Source: QZKY01 sp963666295
GTDB lineage: Bacteria > Pseudomonadota > Gammaproteobacteria > Burkholderiales > Burkholderiaceae_D
DNA length: 64,000 nucleotides
Reading direction: 5' to 3'
Assembly: GCA_963666295.1 (NCBI GenBank)
Contig: OY762707.1
Coordinates: 682,001 to 746,000 of the forward strand
Position 1 is the stretch's first letter, and every line of letters begins with the position of its first letter. The notes beneath the pieces were generated by a model. It did not search any database. It was not told the DNA's origin and saw only the letters and a list, made by a program, of their open reading frames with translations. The position numbers and the translations under genes were made by a program. Positions 17,843 to 26,948 of this stretch are shown piece by piece.

Positions 17843-18092
17843 AAAGCAGTCTAATGTGTTGTTTTGATATTGAAAATAAATGAACGCAACGTGCAAGGAT
17901 AACTGATGCAACCAATCAGGAACAGCGATATACGGACAAATGTCGCGGTCCTTGCGCCATGAGGTAGCGCCCGAAAGGGTTTTGATGTATTTTTCGAATT
18001 CCGTTTTGGCATCCCGCCGTTGACAAGCACGACAAAAACAAGTTGCATGTCTGCTTCATCGTCCGGTAACTTTTAACGAAAACAGGATCTTT

Positions 18093-19973
18093 TTGGCCGC
18101 TCGACCCACAAATCACAGCAGCAAAGCCGCATTAACCATTGGCGCAATTGGTATCGTCTATGGTGATATCGGCACCAGTCCGCTGTACACGATGAAAGCC
18201 GTGTTTTCTCCTGAACATGGATTGGCACTCAATGCGGCCAACCTGCTCGGCATCGTCTCCTTGATCCTCTGGGGACTGATCATCGTCGTTTCGCTCAAGT
18301 ACGTCACGCTGGTACTTCGTGCGGATAACCGGGGCGAGGGCGGGATCATGGCACTCATGGCGCTGGCACTCTCCTCAATACCGAAACTGTCACGATGGCA
18401 ATGGCCATTGATGCTGCTAGGCCTGTTTGGTACGACACTGTTTTTTGGCGAAAGCATCATCACCCCGGCCATTTCTGTCCTGTCTGCCATCGAGGGACTG
18501 GAAGTTGCCACACCGGGCCTGAGTTCTTACATTGTGCCCATTACGATCGTGGTGCTTATTGGACTGTATGCGCTGCAGTCGCACGGAACGGCAGGAATCG
18601 GCAAGTGGTTTGGCCCAATCATGATCCTCTGGTTTTCGGCACTGGCACTGATGGGCATCGTCAATATCTTCCACGCCCCGCAAATTCTGTGGGCGTTAAA
18701 CCCATGGCATGCCATCTATTTCATGACTCACCATGGCTTTGTGGCAGTCATCGCACTAGGTGCCGTCGTACTGGCATTCACGGGTGTCGAGGCGCTGTAT
18801 GCCGACATGGGACACTTCGGCCCCAGCCCCATCAGGCGTGCCTGGTTTAGCATTGTTTTCCCGGCACTTGCGCTAAATTACATGGGGCAAGGTGGACTGT
18901 TACTGGCTAACCCAGAAGCCATCTCAAACCCATTTTTCCAGCAACTGGGGGCATGGAGCATTTATCCCCTTGTTGCACTGGCAACGGCGGCCACCATCAT
19001 TGCCTCCCAGGCGACGATTTCTGGCACGTTTTCCATGGTACGCCAAGCCATCGCGCTGGGCTTTTTGCCTCGCATGAAAATCATTCATACATCAGACGAA
19101 CAGATCGGACAGATTTTCGTTCCCGTCATCAACTGGATGCAGTTGCTTGCCGTCATTCTGGCGGTTATCGGCTTTGGCTCTTCAGAAAATCTCGCTGCTG
19201 CCTACGGCATCGCCGTTACCGCAACCATGTTGATGACAACAACCCTGACTTTCTTCGTCGCGTACTACCGATGGCAAGTCCACCTGGCTCTGTGTCTGTT
19301 GGTCGCGAGCGTCTTCTTCCTGATTGATCTGGCACTGTTCTCTGCCACCACAACCAAGTTAATGAGCGGCGGTTGGTTCCCGCTTGCGCTGGGCATCTTC
19401 CTGTTTACACTGATGCGAACCTGGAAAACCGGCCGCCAACTTGTATCGCAAAACCTTAAAAAGCATGCCATCCCACTTGACGGCTTTCTGAATTCGCTGT
19501 TTCTTGCCCCCCCAACGCGCGTACCTGGCACCGCCATTTTCCTGCGTGGCGAAAGCGATGGCGTGCCGCACGCAATGCTGCACAATCTTTCCCATAACAA
19601 GGTGCTGCATGAGCGCGTCGTCTTTTTAACCGCCTTCATCCATGAGGTAGCGTGGATTCCCCTCTCGGAACGCGTTGATATCAAGAATCTTGAAAATGAC
19701 TGTTATCAGGTCAATGTGCACTATGGTTTCAAGGATGAACCTGATATTCCACAAGTGATGGAATTGTGTAAACAGGATGGCCTGGCATTTGACATGCTGA
19801 TGACGTCATTCTATATTTCTCGCCAAACCATTATCTCCACGCCAGGCTCCGGCATGAGCCAATGGCGTGAGCATTTGTTTGTGTTTATGAGTCGTAATGC
19901 ACGTGGCGCAGCGGACTATTATCAGATCCCGGCCAACCGCGTTATTGAACTCGGCTCGCAAATCGAAATATAG
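18093..19973 (+). CDS. kup: Kup family low-affinity potassium uptake protein
   Basis: 626 residues from a TTG start with AGGA five bases before it. The N-terminal IGAIGIVYGDIGTSPLYTMKAVF is the Kup signature, followed by about twelve hydrophobic segments to residue about 460. A cytoplasmic tail carries HNLSHNKVLHERVVFLT and HYGFKDEPDIP. It imports K+ with protons through the inner membrane. It is monocistronic and divergent from ettA. Confidence 0.93.
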   Translation: MAARPTNHSSKAALTIGAIGIVYGDIGTSPLYTMKAVFSPEHGLALNAANLLGIVSLILWGLIIVVSLKYVTLVLRADNRGEGGIMALMALALSSIPKLSRWQWPLMLLGLFGTTLFFGESIITPAISVLSAIEGLEVATPGLSSYIVPITIVVLIGLYALQSHGTAGIGKWFGPIMILWFSALALMGIVNIFHAPQILWALNPWHAIYFMTHHGFVAVIALGAVVLAFTGVEALYADMGHFGPSPIRRAWFSIVFPALALNYMGQGGLLLANPEAISNPFFQQLGAWSIYPLVALATAATIIASQATISGTFSMVRQAIALGFLPRMKIIHTSDEQIGQIFVPVINWMQLLAVILAVIGFGSSENLAAAYGIAVTATMLMTTTLTFFVAYYRWQVHLALCLLVASVFFLIDLALFSATTTKLMSGGWFPLALGIFLFTLMRTWKTGRQLVSQNLKKHAIPLDGFLNSLFLAPPTRVPGTAIFLRGESDGVPHAMLHNLSHNKVLHERVVFLTAFIHEVAWIPLSERVDIKNLENDCYQVNVHYGFKDEPDIPQVMELCKQDGLAFDMLMTSFYISRQTIISTPGSGMSQWREHLFVFMSRNARGAADYYQIPANRVIELGSQIEI

Positions 19974-19975
19974 TT

Positions 19976-20016
19976 TATTTTGATATCAAAATATGGCGTA
20001 AACCAATTGCGCCATA
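19976..20016. repeat. 18-bp perfect palindrome followed by a hairpin, just after kup
   Basis: TATTTTGATATCAAAATA (19976-19993) is a perfect palindrome beginning two bases after the kup stop. A TATGGCG/CGCCATA stem (19992-19998/20010-20016) follows directly. It could be a protein-binding site or part of the kup 3' end; no T-run follows. Confidence 0.5.
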
Positions 20017-20328
20017 ATCACATAACCCCTGCCGCCCTGCTCAGGCACACTCGAAATGTGCCAACAATCAACCTCGCCCCCGTCATAACGCGAACTTTAG
20101 CATTAACATGCTGCGCTTTTAAAACACCTGACTTAATTTCTGATAAAGCATATTTTTATAAGAAATTGAGAATATTTGCTTTTATTGCATCGCAATTGAA
20201 GAATATCAAACATAAAATGGTGAAATCATTTATTTTATTTTCGTGATATTTTAGGTAGAAGCAAAAACAATTGGTCTTTTGGCTTATTAATTCCAGTCAA
20301 CATAGATTGTTTATTTTGGGAGGTTCCA
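20017..20328. promoter_or_regulatory. AT-rich upstream region of the H-NS family gene
   Basis: 312 bp with no gene (an 88-codon frame at 19980-20246 has no ribosome site and overlaps the palindrome). 20140-20260 is strongly A/T rich with phased A and T runs, as expected of bent DNA that H-NS-like proteins bind, consistent with autoregulation. No single promoter stands out. Confidence 0.45.
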
Positions 20329-20643
20329 ATGAATTTATCCGGCATGAAAGTCCCTGAACTCAAAGCGTTACAAAAAAAAATAAGTCAGGAAATCAAACGG
20401 CGCGAGGAAGAGGAAATTGCCGAAGCACGCAAGGAGATTCAGGCAATTGCTCAGCGTGTCGGCCTGCCCATTAGGGATTTGATTACAGCGCCCGCATCGC
20501 GCTCATCAAAAGGCAGCACCGTGCCCGTGCGTTATCGTCATCCAGACAACCCTGCATTCAAGTGGACCGGTCGCGGACGCCAGCCAAAATGGGTAAGTGA
20601 GTGGATCAGTTCCGGCAAATCGCTCGACGACCTCCGCGTATAG
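20329..20643 (+). CDS. H-NS family nucleoid-associated protein
   Basis: 104 residues, typical for the betaproteobacterial H-NS group. The N-terminal half is a coiled-coil oligomerisation helix (ELKALQKKISQEIKRREEEE). The C-terminal DNA-binding motif is PAFKWTGRGRQPKWV with the TGRGRQP core hook. A strong GGGAGG ribosome site precedes the ATG. It silences AT-rich DNA and probably regulates itself. A terminator follows at 20707-20739. Confidence 0.93.
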   Translation: MNLSGMKVPELKALQKKISQEIKRREEEEIAEARKEIQAIAQRVGLPIRDLITAPASRSSKGSTVPVRYRHPDNPAFKWTGRGRQPKWVSEWISSGKSLDDLRV

Positions 20644-20706
20644 ACACAAAAGCGGCCAAAACACACCTGTGCCCGAACCGCTTATTCTCAAACTGATGTC
20701 TTTCAG

Positions 20707-20739
20707 GCGCATTTGCCAATATAAGCAAATGCGCTTTTT
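20707..20739 (+). terminator. Rho-independent terminator of the H-NS family gene
   Basis: GCGCATTTGC, loop CAATATAA, GCAAATGCGC, then a T-run: a perfect 10-bp stem. Confidence 0.85.
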
Positions 20740-20784
20740 ATTTACCGCAACTCGCTCCTCAACAAGCCACCAGCTTCCGATATT

Positions 20785-21450
20785 CTAATAATCATCACCC
20801 TCCCCCTCAACAGGGGCTGTGGCCTGTTGCCGTTTAACTGACAACTGCCTGAGCTCTTCCTCGGTTATATAGTCATAAACCTTGACCACCCGCCTCACTC
20901 CGCTGAGACCGCTAGCAATTTCAGCTCCGCGCGCACCCTCGCGCTGCGTCACCCGCCCCATCAGATAAACCGTTCCCCGCTCAGTAACGACTTTAAACGC
21001 ATTGGAATAAATATCCTTGGCGTCTACAAAATTGGCAAGCACCTTGGTCGTAATGTAAGTATCTTCCGAGCGTGCCATCAAAGTAGAGACCGGCCCGATT
21101 GTCAGTTCATTGACAACCGAATTAACGCCACCAATTTGGGCCATTTCACGCGCAACGTCCGTTTTCATGGCTTCATCCCTGACTTCACCCGTAATCAGCA
21201 CCTTGCGGTTAAAACTGACCACGTTGACGTGCCCCGCATCGCCAACAAGATCTGCCGCACGTAATTCACCTTTGATGAGAATGCTTTTGTCATCCGTCTG
21301 TGTACCAAGCGTTCTGCGATCAATCGCGACGAAGCTACCCGCTACGGCGGTGCCAAGCATCATTTCGGCGCACCCCTGCAAGCCCAGCAATACGACGCCG
21401 CACAATACGGCCGACGCCAACTTCCGGCGGATATCTTTCCTGTCAGTCAT
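20785..21450 (-). CDS. dolP: BON-domain outer-membrane lipoprotein DolP (YraP)
   Basis: 221 residues. Lipobox LQGC puts the modified Cys near residue 27. Two BON domains follow (about 50-120 and 128-200), with VNELTIGPVS and DTYITTKVLANFVDAKDI. DolP localises to the outer membrane and division site and supports envelope integrity. The start ATG has GGAG upstream and overlaps the diaA stop by 8 bases. Together with yraN and diaA it reproduces the E. coli yraN-yraO-yraP order. Confidence 0.9.
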   Translation of the reverse strand: MTDRKDIRRKLASAVLCGVVLLGLQGCAEMMLGTAVAGSFVAIDRRTLGTQTDDKSILIKGELRAADLVGDAGHVNVVSFNRKVLITGEVRDEAMKTDVAREMAQIGGVNSVVNELTIGPVSTLMARSEDTYITTKVLANFVDAKDIYSNAFKVVTERGTVYLMGRVTQREGARGAEIASGLSGVRRVVKVYDYITEEELRQLSVKRQQATAPVEGEGDDY

Positions 21451-22039
21451 TTACATCTCCTCCAAATAGCTCGGCATCAATACCGTCGCATAAACAATGA
21501 ATCGTCAACAAATGTATTTCCTGCACCCGGGCAGCACGCTCATGCGGTATGCAGATGTGTATATCTTCTTCAGTCAGTCGTGCCACAATTTCTGCACACT
21601 CCGCGCCCGTCAGCGCAACAACACGCATATCCCGCTCAAGCGCGGCGTCAATGGCCGCCTCAATATCCAAGGCACTAGCGGTCGTGGTTAGTGCCAGCAA
21701 AACATCGCCAGCCTGCCCCAAGGCCTGAACCTGATTGCGGTAAATATCCTGATAAGCAAAATCACCGTCTGCCGCACTCATGACGAAGGTATCCATACTG
21801 AGCGCAATGGCAGGCAAGGGCAACCGCTCTCGCTCGAAACGCCCCAGCAGTTTGGCCGCAAAATGCCGGCAATCCGATGCAGATGCGCCGTTTCCACAAG
21901 CGAGTATCTTGTTTCCCTGCGACAGCGCATAAAACATGACGTCTGCAGCACGCGCAATATCCGGCACCAGCTTTTCCGCAATCTGAGATTGAAGCTCAAT
22001 ACTTTCTCTGAAATGACCAAGGACGCGTTGATTTCTCAT
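21443..22039 (-). CDS. diaA: SIS-domain DnaA initiator-associating protein DiaA
   Basis: 198 residues, one SIS domain. CGNGASASDCRHFAAKLLGRF is the first nucleotide/sugar loop. The second loop, ISTSGNS in GmhA and STRGNS in E. coli DiaA, reads LTTTASALD here, so sugar-phosphate binding is probably lost. This and the position between yraN and dolP favour DiaA, a tetramer that promotes DnaA assembly at oriC, over phosphoheptose isomerase. The region IHCLCDGIDAELFG is typical of the family end. Confidence 0.8.
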   Translation of the reverse strand: MRNQRVLGHFRESIELQSQIAEKLVPDIARAADVMFYALSQGNKILACGNGASASDCRHFAAKLLGRFERERLPLPAIALSMDTFVMSAADGDFAYQDIYRNQVQALGQAGDVLLALTTTASALDIEAAIDAALERDMRVVALTGAECAEIVARLTEEDIHICIPHERAARVQEIHLLTIHCLCDGIDAELFGGDVND

Positions 22040-22077
22040 GGCAGTGTTGTATCGCTAACTTGTTTTGGCAAGCCGCC

Positions 22078-22455
22078 CTAAAATTGAATGACGTTTTTCA
22101 GCCAGCTTAATTGTTCGCCATCCAGTGCAAGCACATCAAAGCGGCATGGTGGTATGGATGGCTGTTTTTGCAAATAATGCTGCGCGGTTTTAATTAACTT
22201 TGCCTGTTTGGCGTGACCCACACTGGCTGCCGCGCCGCCAAAAAGCATACTGGCTCTCTGTCGTACTTCGACAAAAACCAGCGTACTGCCATCACGCATT
22301 ACCAAATCAATTTCCCCGCCTTTATAACGATAGTTGCGCTGCACCAGGGATAACCCCTGCTCAACAAGATGCAACAGTGCGCGCTCCTCGGCAGCCGCAC
22401 CCGCCTCACGACGTTGATTAACTATTCGCTCATTAGTTTGTGAATGCGTACCCAC
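22078..22455 (-). CDS. yraN: UPF0102 family protein YraN
   Basis: 125 residues from a GTG start. GGEIDLVMRDG and LVFVEVRQR form the E-x-D...E-x-R/K nuclease-like core of UPF0102. The N-terminal GAAAEERALLHLVEQG is typical. Function is not established; the fold is like Holliday-junction resolvases. It is divergent from rsmI with 100 bp between. Confidence 0.88.
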   Translation of the reverse strand: MGTHSQTNERIVNQRREAGAAAEERALLHLVEQGLSLVQRNYRYKGGEIDLVMRDGSTLVFVEVRQRASMLFGGAAASVGHAKQAKLIKTAQHYLQKQPSIPPCRFDVLALDGEQLSWLKNVIQF

Positions 22456-22555
22456 AGCAAGCCTTTTCGCCTATCCACGAAGTGGATGCGCGCTTTTCTT
22501 TCGCCAGTATATGCGACACAATGCCATCACATTAACCATCCCTTAGCATGAAAAT

Positions 22556-23476
22556 ATGCCACAAACCGGCGCCGAACTCTTTTCTGGCAGTTCCCTACTT
22601 GAAAATCTTGCCAGACAAAACTTTCCTGCAGGCACATTATATGTAATCGCCACACCGATTGGGAATGCCTGCGACATTACCCTGCGCGCCCTCAAGGCAT
22701 TACAGTTAGCCGATGCCATCGCCTGCGAAGATACACGTAACACGGCGCAACTCCTGTCGCAATATGGATTAAAGAAGCGACTCATCGCGGTCCATCAACA
22801 CAATGAGCGCGAGCGTGCCGAAACAATTATCAATGACCTGCGCAGTGGCGCGCGCATGGCTTTGGTTTCTGACGCTGGAACGCCCGCCATTTCCGATCCA
22901 GGCGCGCGTCTGGTGGATGCTGTAATCGCTGCAGGATTGCGGGTCATGCCGTTGCCGGGCGCCTGCGCCGTGACAACCGCCCTGTCAGCCAGCGGCTTGC
23001 TTGACACGTCATTTCACTTTATCGGATTCCTGCCCTCCAAAGCGACTCAACGCAACACAAGCTTGCAACAATTGCGATCCGAAACGCACACACTGGTTTT
23101 TTACGAAGCACCACATCGCGTCGCTGAAACAATTCAGTCCATGCTGCAACAATTTGGCAGTGAAAGAAAAATTGTCATCGCACGTGAATTAACCAAGCTG
23201 TTTGAAGAAATTCATCGTTGCACACTGGGCGAAACAGTACAATGGCTCGCAGACAACCCCAACCGCAACAAGGGAGAATTCGTTCTAATCGTTGAGGGTG
23301 CCACGCCTGATCTTGAAAGCGCGGACAAGGATGCCGAACGCATCCTGCAAATTCTGTTAGCAGAATGCCCCGTCAGACAGGCTTCGTCGTTAACCGCCCA
23401 AATAACCGGACTGAAAAAGAACCGGCTTTATGAACGTGCGCTAGCCTTAAAAGAAAATGCAGAAAAACCGCGCTGA
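22556..23476 (+). CDS. rsmI: 16S rRNA (cytidine-1402-2'-O)-methyltransferase RsmI
   Basis: 306 residues. GTLYVIATPIGNACDITLRAL, CEDTRNTAQLLSQYG, SDAGTPAISDPGARLV and FVLIVEG are the standard tetrapyrrole-methylase-fold motifs of RsmI. About 25 extra residues precede the core. It 2'-O-methylates C1402 in the ribosomal P site. Divergent from yraN, as in many proteobacteria. Confidence 0.95.
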   Translation: MPQTGAELFSGSSLLENLARQNFPAGTLYVIATPIGNACDITLRALKALQLADAIACEDTRNTAQLLSQYGLKKRLIAVHQHNERERAETIINDLRSGARMALVSDAGTPAISDPGARLVDAVIAAGLRVMPLPGACAVTTALSASGLLDTSFHFIGFLPSKATQRNTSLQQLRSETHTLVFYEAPHRVAETIQSMLQQFGSERKIVIARELTKLFEEIHRCTLGETVQWLADNPNRNKGEFVLIVEGATPDLESADKDAERILQILLAECPVRQASSLTAQITGLKKNRLYERALALKENAEKPR

Positions 23477-23804
23477 TCCCCCTTGTTTACAAAATGCCTA
23501 TTTTCTATTCAAAAATTCCAGCTTACCCTGTGTGAACCAGTTAATGTCGTTGCGCTTCGACCGTCATTTACACTATGCTTGACAAAGTAGCACCCGATTT
23601 TCTGTGAGCTTGAATCAGAAAATTGCGCGTTGCGCTTTTGCCTGCGAAAATAATTAACCCTTACGGATATTAAAGGAGGCGCTTAACAAATAGGTAAGCA
23701 AGACGAGATGCAAGACGCACGGTGCGTGGCGACTGAAACTAACACCGAGCAACGCAGCAGATCGCTCGCGCAGGCATTTGTTCAGCGTTTCCCAAGCACA
23801 ACTT
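23477..23804. repeat. Intergenic region with a 110-bp inverted-repeat element
   Basis: The arms are GCGCTTAACAAAT (23679-23691) and ATTTGTTCAGCGT (23776-23788), matching as inverses at 11 of 13 positions. In the middle ACGCAC-G-GTGCGT (23715-23727) is a palindrome. The right arm runs to within about 17 bases of the likely start of the CorC-type gene. The rest of the region shows no gene; 23575-23600 has a TTGACA-like hexamer with no clear -10. Confidence 0.55.
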
Positions 23805-25088
23805 TTGGATACCTTACCCATCTGGGCGCAACTACTAGCGCTTTTTCTGCTCATTTGCTGCTCGGCATTTTTCTCTATTTCAGAGACGGCGCTGATCGCA
23901 TTAAACATCTATCGCGTCAAACATATCGCCAAATCGGGCAGTTTCCGTGCTCAGATTACGCTCTGGATGCTTGAGCGCACCGATCAGCTCCTGTCGCTCA
24001 TTCTAATCGCCAACACGCTGGTTAATGCCTTGGTTGCCGCCCTGATTACGGCCATAGCGATCGCCTCGTTTGGCAACAATGAAAAGGTGCTGACTGCAAC
24101 CACCTGCATTACCGCTTTTCTGTTGATCATCTTTGCAGAAATCACCCCCAAGATGGTGGGCGCCACGTACCCGGAACGCATCGCACTCATCGCCAGCCCC
24201 ATCCTCAGAGTCTTGATGGTGGTGGCCTACCCCTTCATCTGGGTGACCAACCAGTTTGTTAACGGGCTTTTGCGCATTCTGCACATACGAACCGGCATCA
24301 ACGCTCAATCTCAAAGATTCACCCCTGAAGAATTGCGCTCAATCGTGCTCGAAGGCAGCACATTTATTCCACAAAAACATAAAAGCATCCTTCTTAATCT
24401 GTTCGACCTGGAAGCAATCACGGTAGAAGACGTGATGACACCGCGACCGCAAATTGAAGCGCTCAATCTGGCCGTACCTGTAGATGAAATCCGACGCCAG
24501 CTAACCACGTGCTACCACAACAAATTGCCTGTCTACGAGGGCGAGATAAACCACATCTCCGGCATTTTGCATGTGCGCAAAGCACTTTCTCTGCTTGACA
24601 TTGAAGAGCCGCTGACTGTGGCGCACTATCGGGAACTGCTATCCCCCCCTTATTTCATCCCCATAGACACGAATGTCTTTACGCAGTTGCAATATTTCCA
24701 GGAAAACCGCGAACGTCTTGGCATCGTTGTCGATGAATATGGCGAAGTGCAAGGACTGGTGACGCTGGAAGACATCATTGAAGAGATGATTGGCGAATTC
24801 ACCACGACACTTCCCAGTCCAACCCGTTCAGATTCCTTGCACTGGAATGAGCAAAACGAATGTCTGCTTGAAGGGAGCAGTACGTTACGTGAAATCAATA
24901 AACGCCTGGATCTGAACTTGCCACTCAAAGGCCCGAAAACAATTAATGGCCTTTTGCTTGAAACACTTGAAGACATCCCGGAAGCCCATGTCAGCCTTAA
25001 ACTCCCTGGCTGCATCGCTGAAGTCATTCAAGTAAAAAATCAGGCGATAAAGATTGTGAAATTGGTCAAGTCCCCTACAGGAAGATAG
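23805..25088 (+). CDS. CNNM/CorC-type membrane protein (HlyC/CorC family)
   Basis: 427 residues from TTG 23805, which gives MDTLPIWAQLLALF, the usual N-terminus of this family; the next upstream option, TTG 23778, adds nine residues encoded by the repeat arm. No good ribosome site is seen for either. The N-terminal DUF21 domain has four membrane segments, with SAFFSISETALIALN. A CBS pair follows (VEDVMTPRPQIEAL; GIVVDEYGEVQGLVTLEDIIEEMIGE in two pieces). The C-terminal CorC_HlyC domain closes the protein. Family members affect Mg2+/Co2+ efflux. A repeat inserted at the 5' end may have replaced the original start region. Confidence 0.85.
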   Translation: MDTLPIWAQLLALFLLICCSAFFSISETALIALNIYRVKHIAKSGSFRAQITLWMLERTDQLLSLILIANTLVNALVAALITAIAIASFGNNEKVLTATTCITAFLLIIFAEITPKMVGATYPERIALIASPILRVLMVVAYPFIWVTNQFVNGLLRILHIRTGINAQSQRFTPEELRSIVLEGSTFIPQKHKSILLNLFDLEAITVEDVMTPRPQIEALNLAVPVDEIRRQLTTCYHNKLPVYEGEINHISGILHVRKALSLLDIEEPLTVAHYRELLSPPYFIPIDTNVFTQLQYFQENRERLGIVVDEYGEVQGLVTLEDIIEEMIGEFTTTLPSPTRSDSLHWNEQNECLLEGSSTLREINKRLDLNLPLKGPKTINGLLLETLEDIPEAHVSLKLPGCIAEVIQVKNQAIKIVKLVKSPTGR

Positions 25089-25219
25089 AATTAAGCTAAT
25101 AACTGAGTCTTTTGGTCAATTTTTTGCATCGTTCAACTTTACAAAAATATTTCCCCCAAGCATCATTCAGGTTCGATATTTTTATCCGTAATATTGATAT
25201 CACTTAACGGGCTTTTCCT

Positions 25220-26938
25220 ATGTCGGCTGCTGCTATCGAACAGATCACAAAACCGGGACTCCATGCCCTGGCGCGTGCGCTCTTGCACTCTGGTCGCATT
25301 GACCAAAGCACTATTGGCAGCATTAGTGACCAGGCAACGAAAGAGAAAAAACCCTTCATCGACACCCTGTTGCAAGCCAAGCATATTGATGCTGTGCATC
25401 TAGCCGCTTTCTGCTCGGAAACCTTTGGTTACCCCCTGCTGGATTTGCGCGCTTTCCAATTGGAAAGCCTGCCTGATGACATCATTGATACCAAATTGAT
25501 GAGCCGGCTGCGAGTCATTCCGCTGGCAAAAAGAGGGAACCGTATTTCCGTTGCCACATCTGACCCAACGCAGTCACTGGATCAGATCAAGTTTCAAACT
25601 GCCGCAATCATTGAGCCGGTTATCGTTCAACACGATGTGTTGCTGAAATGCCTGGAAGATTTAGAAAAAACCAGCGCAGAAAGCCTTAATGAATTGCTCG
25701 ACGATGCGCTTGACGTTGATCTTTTGTCAGAGGAGCCTGAGCAAGCCATCGATTCAGATGTCAGTGAAGTTGACGACGCGCCGGTTGTCCGCTTCCTGCA
25801 AAAAACCATGCTGGATGCCATTAACCGAGGCGCATCCGATATTCACCTTGAGCCGTTTGAAAAATTTTATCGCATCCGCATGCGCATCGACGGCGAACTG
25901 CATGAGTATGCCCAACCCCCTACGGCAATCAAGGAAAAGCTTGCCTCGCGCATCAAGGTACTTTCGCGCCTGGACATTTCCGAGAAGCGCATCCCGCAAG
26001 ATGGCAGGATGAAACTGGTGCTATCCCCGACGCGCACGATTGATTTTCGTGTCAGCACCTTGCCAACCTTGTTTGGCGAAAAGCTCGTCATACGTATTCT
26101 TGACCCCTCAGCCGCCCAATTGGGCATTGATGCCCTGGGTTATGAACCGGACCAGCGCGACCTGTTGCTTAAGGCCATTCATCGCCCATACGGCATGGTG
26201 CTGGTTACCGGCCCAACTGGTTCGGGCAAAACCGTTTCTTTATACACCTGCCTGAACATTTTGAACCAGCCAGGCACCAACATCTCGACTGCGGAAGATC
26301 CGGCTGAAATCAACCTGCCTGGCATCAATCAAGTTAACGTCAATGAGCGTGCCGGCCTCACCTTTTCCGTCGCCCTGCGTGCTTTTTTGCGCCAGGATCC
26401 AGACATCATCATGGTGGGTGAAATTCGTGACCTGGAAACAGCAGACATCGCCATCAAGGCGGCACAAACAGGCCACATGGTATTTTCCACACTGCATACG
26501 AACGACGCCTCTTCGACATTGACACGCCTCATGAACATGGGCGTTGCGCCTTTTAATATTGCCTCATCTGTTATCCTGATTGTTGCCCAGCGCCTGGCGC
26601 GGCGACTGTGCACATGCAAACAACCGATAGAAATTCTGGATGAAGCGCTAATTCAAGCCGGTTTCGATCTGGAAGAACTGGATGGATCATGGACGCCATT
26701 CCAACCGGTTGGATGTGAACGTTGTGGCAATACGGGCTATAAAGGACGGGTCGGTATCTATGAAATGATGCCCATATCCCAGTCGATTGAACGCATTATT
26801 CTGGATAATGGATCCAGCATGGACATTGAAGCGCAAGCGCGCAAAGAAGGCGTCAAATCACTCAGGCAAGCAGGGCTGCTAAAAGTCAAACACGGCGTCA
26901 CCAGCCTGGAAGAAGTTCTGGGTTGCACCAACGAATAG
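25220..26938 (+). CDS. pilB: Type IV pilus assembly ATPase PilB
   Basis: 572 residues. The N-terminal MshEN/T2SSE_N domain is about 40-170. The ATPase has Walker A GPTGSGKTVSLYT near 331, Asp box EDPAEINLPGINQV, Walker B RAFLRQDPDIIMVGEIRD and His box STLHTNDASSTLTRL. The zinc site has CTCKQP and CERCGNTGYKGRVGIYE. It powers pilin polymerisation. pilC follows after 10 bp; pilD does not. Confidence 0.95.
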   Translation: MSAAAIEQITKPGLHALARALLHSGRIDQSTIGSISDQATKEKKPFIDTLLQAKHIDAVHLAAFCSETFGYPLLDLRAFQLESLPDDIIDTKLMSRLRVIPLAKRGNRISVATSDPTQSLDQIKFQTAAIIEPVIVQHDVLLKCLEDLEKTSAESLNELLDDALDVDLLSEEPEQAIDSDVSEVDDAPVVRFLQKTMLDAINRGASDIHLEPFEKFYRIRMRIDGELHEYAQPPTAIKEKLASRIKVLSRLDISEKRIPQDGRMKLVLSPTRTIDFRVSTLPTLFGEKLVIRILDPSAAQLGIDALGYEPDQRDLLLKAIHRPYGMVLVTGPTGSGKTVSLYTCLNILNQPGTNISTAEDPAEINLPGINQVNVNERAGLTFSVALRAFLRQDPDIIMVGEIRDLETADIAIKAAQTGHMVFSTLHTNDASSTLTRLMNMGVAPFNIASSVILIVAQRLARRLCTCKQPIEILDEALIQAGFDLEELDGSWTPFQPVGCERCGNTGYKGRVGIYEMMPISQSIERIILDNGSSMDIEAQARKEGVKSLRQAGLLKVKHGVTSLEEVLGCTNE

Positions 26939-26948
26939 GAGGTAGCGT

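Noticed and set aside
19980..20246. 88-codon ORF after kup
   Set aside because: It overlaps the 18-bp palindrome, lacks a ribosome site and has a lysine/isoleucine-rich artefact composition.
23654..23908. 84-codon minus-strand ORF
   Set aside because: It runs over the inverted repeat and into the CorC-type gene on the other strand.
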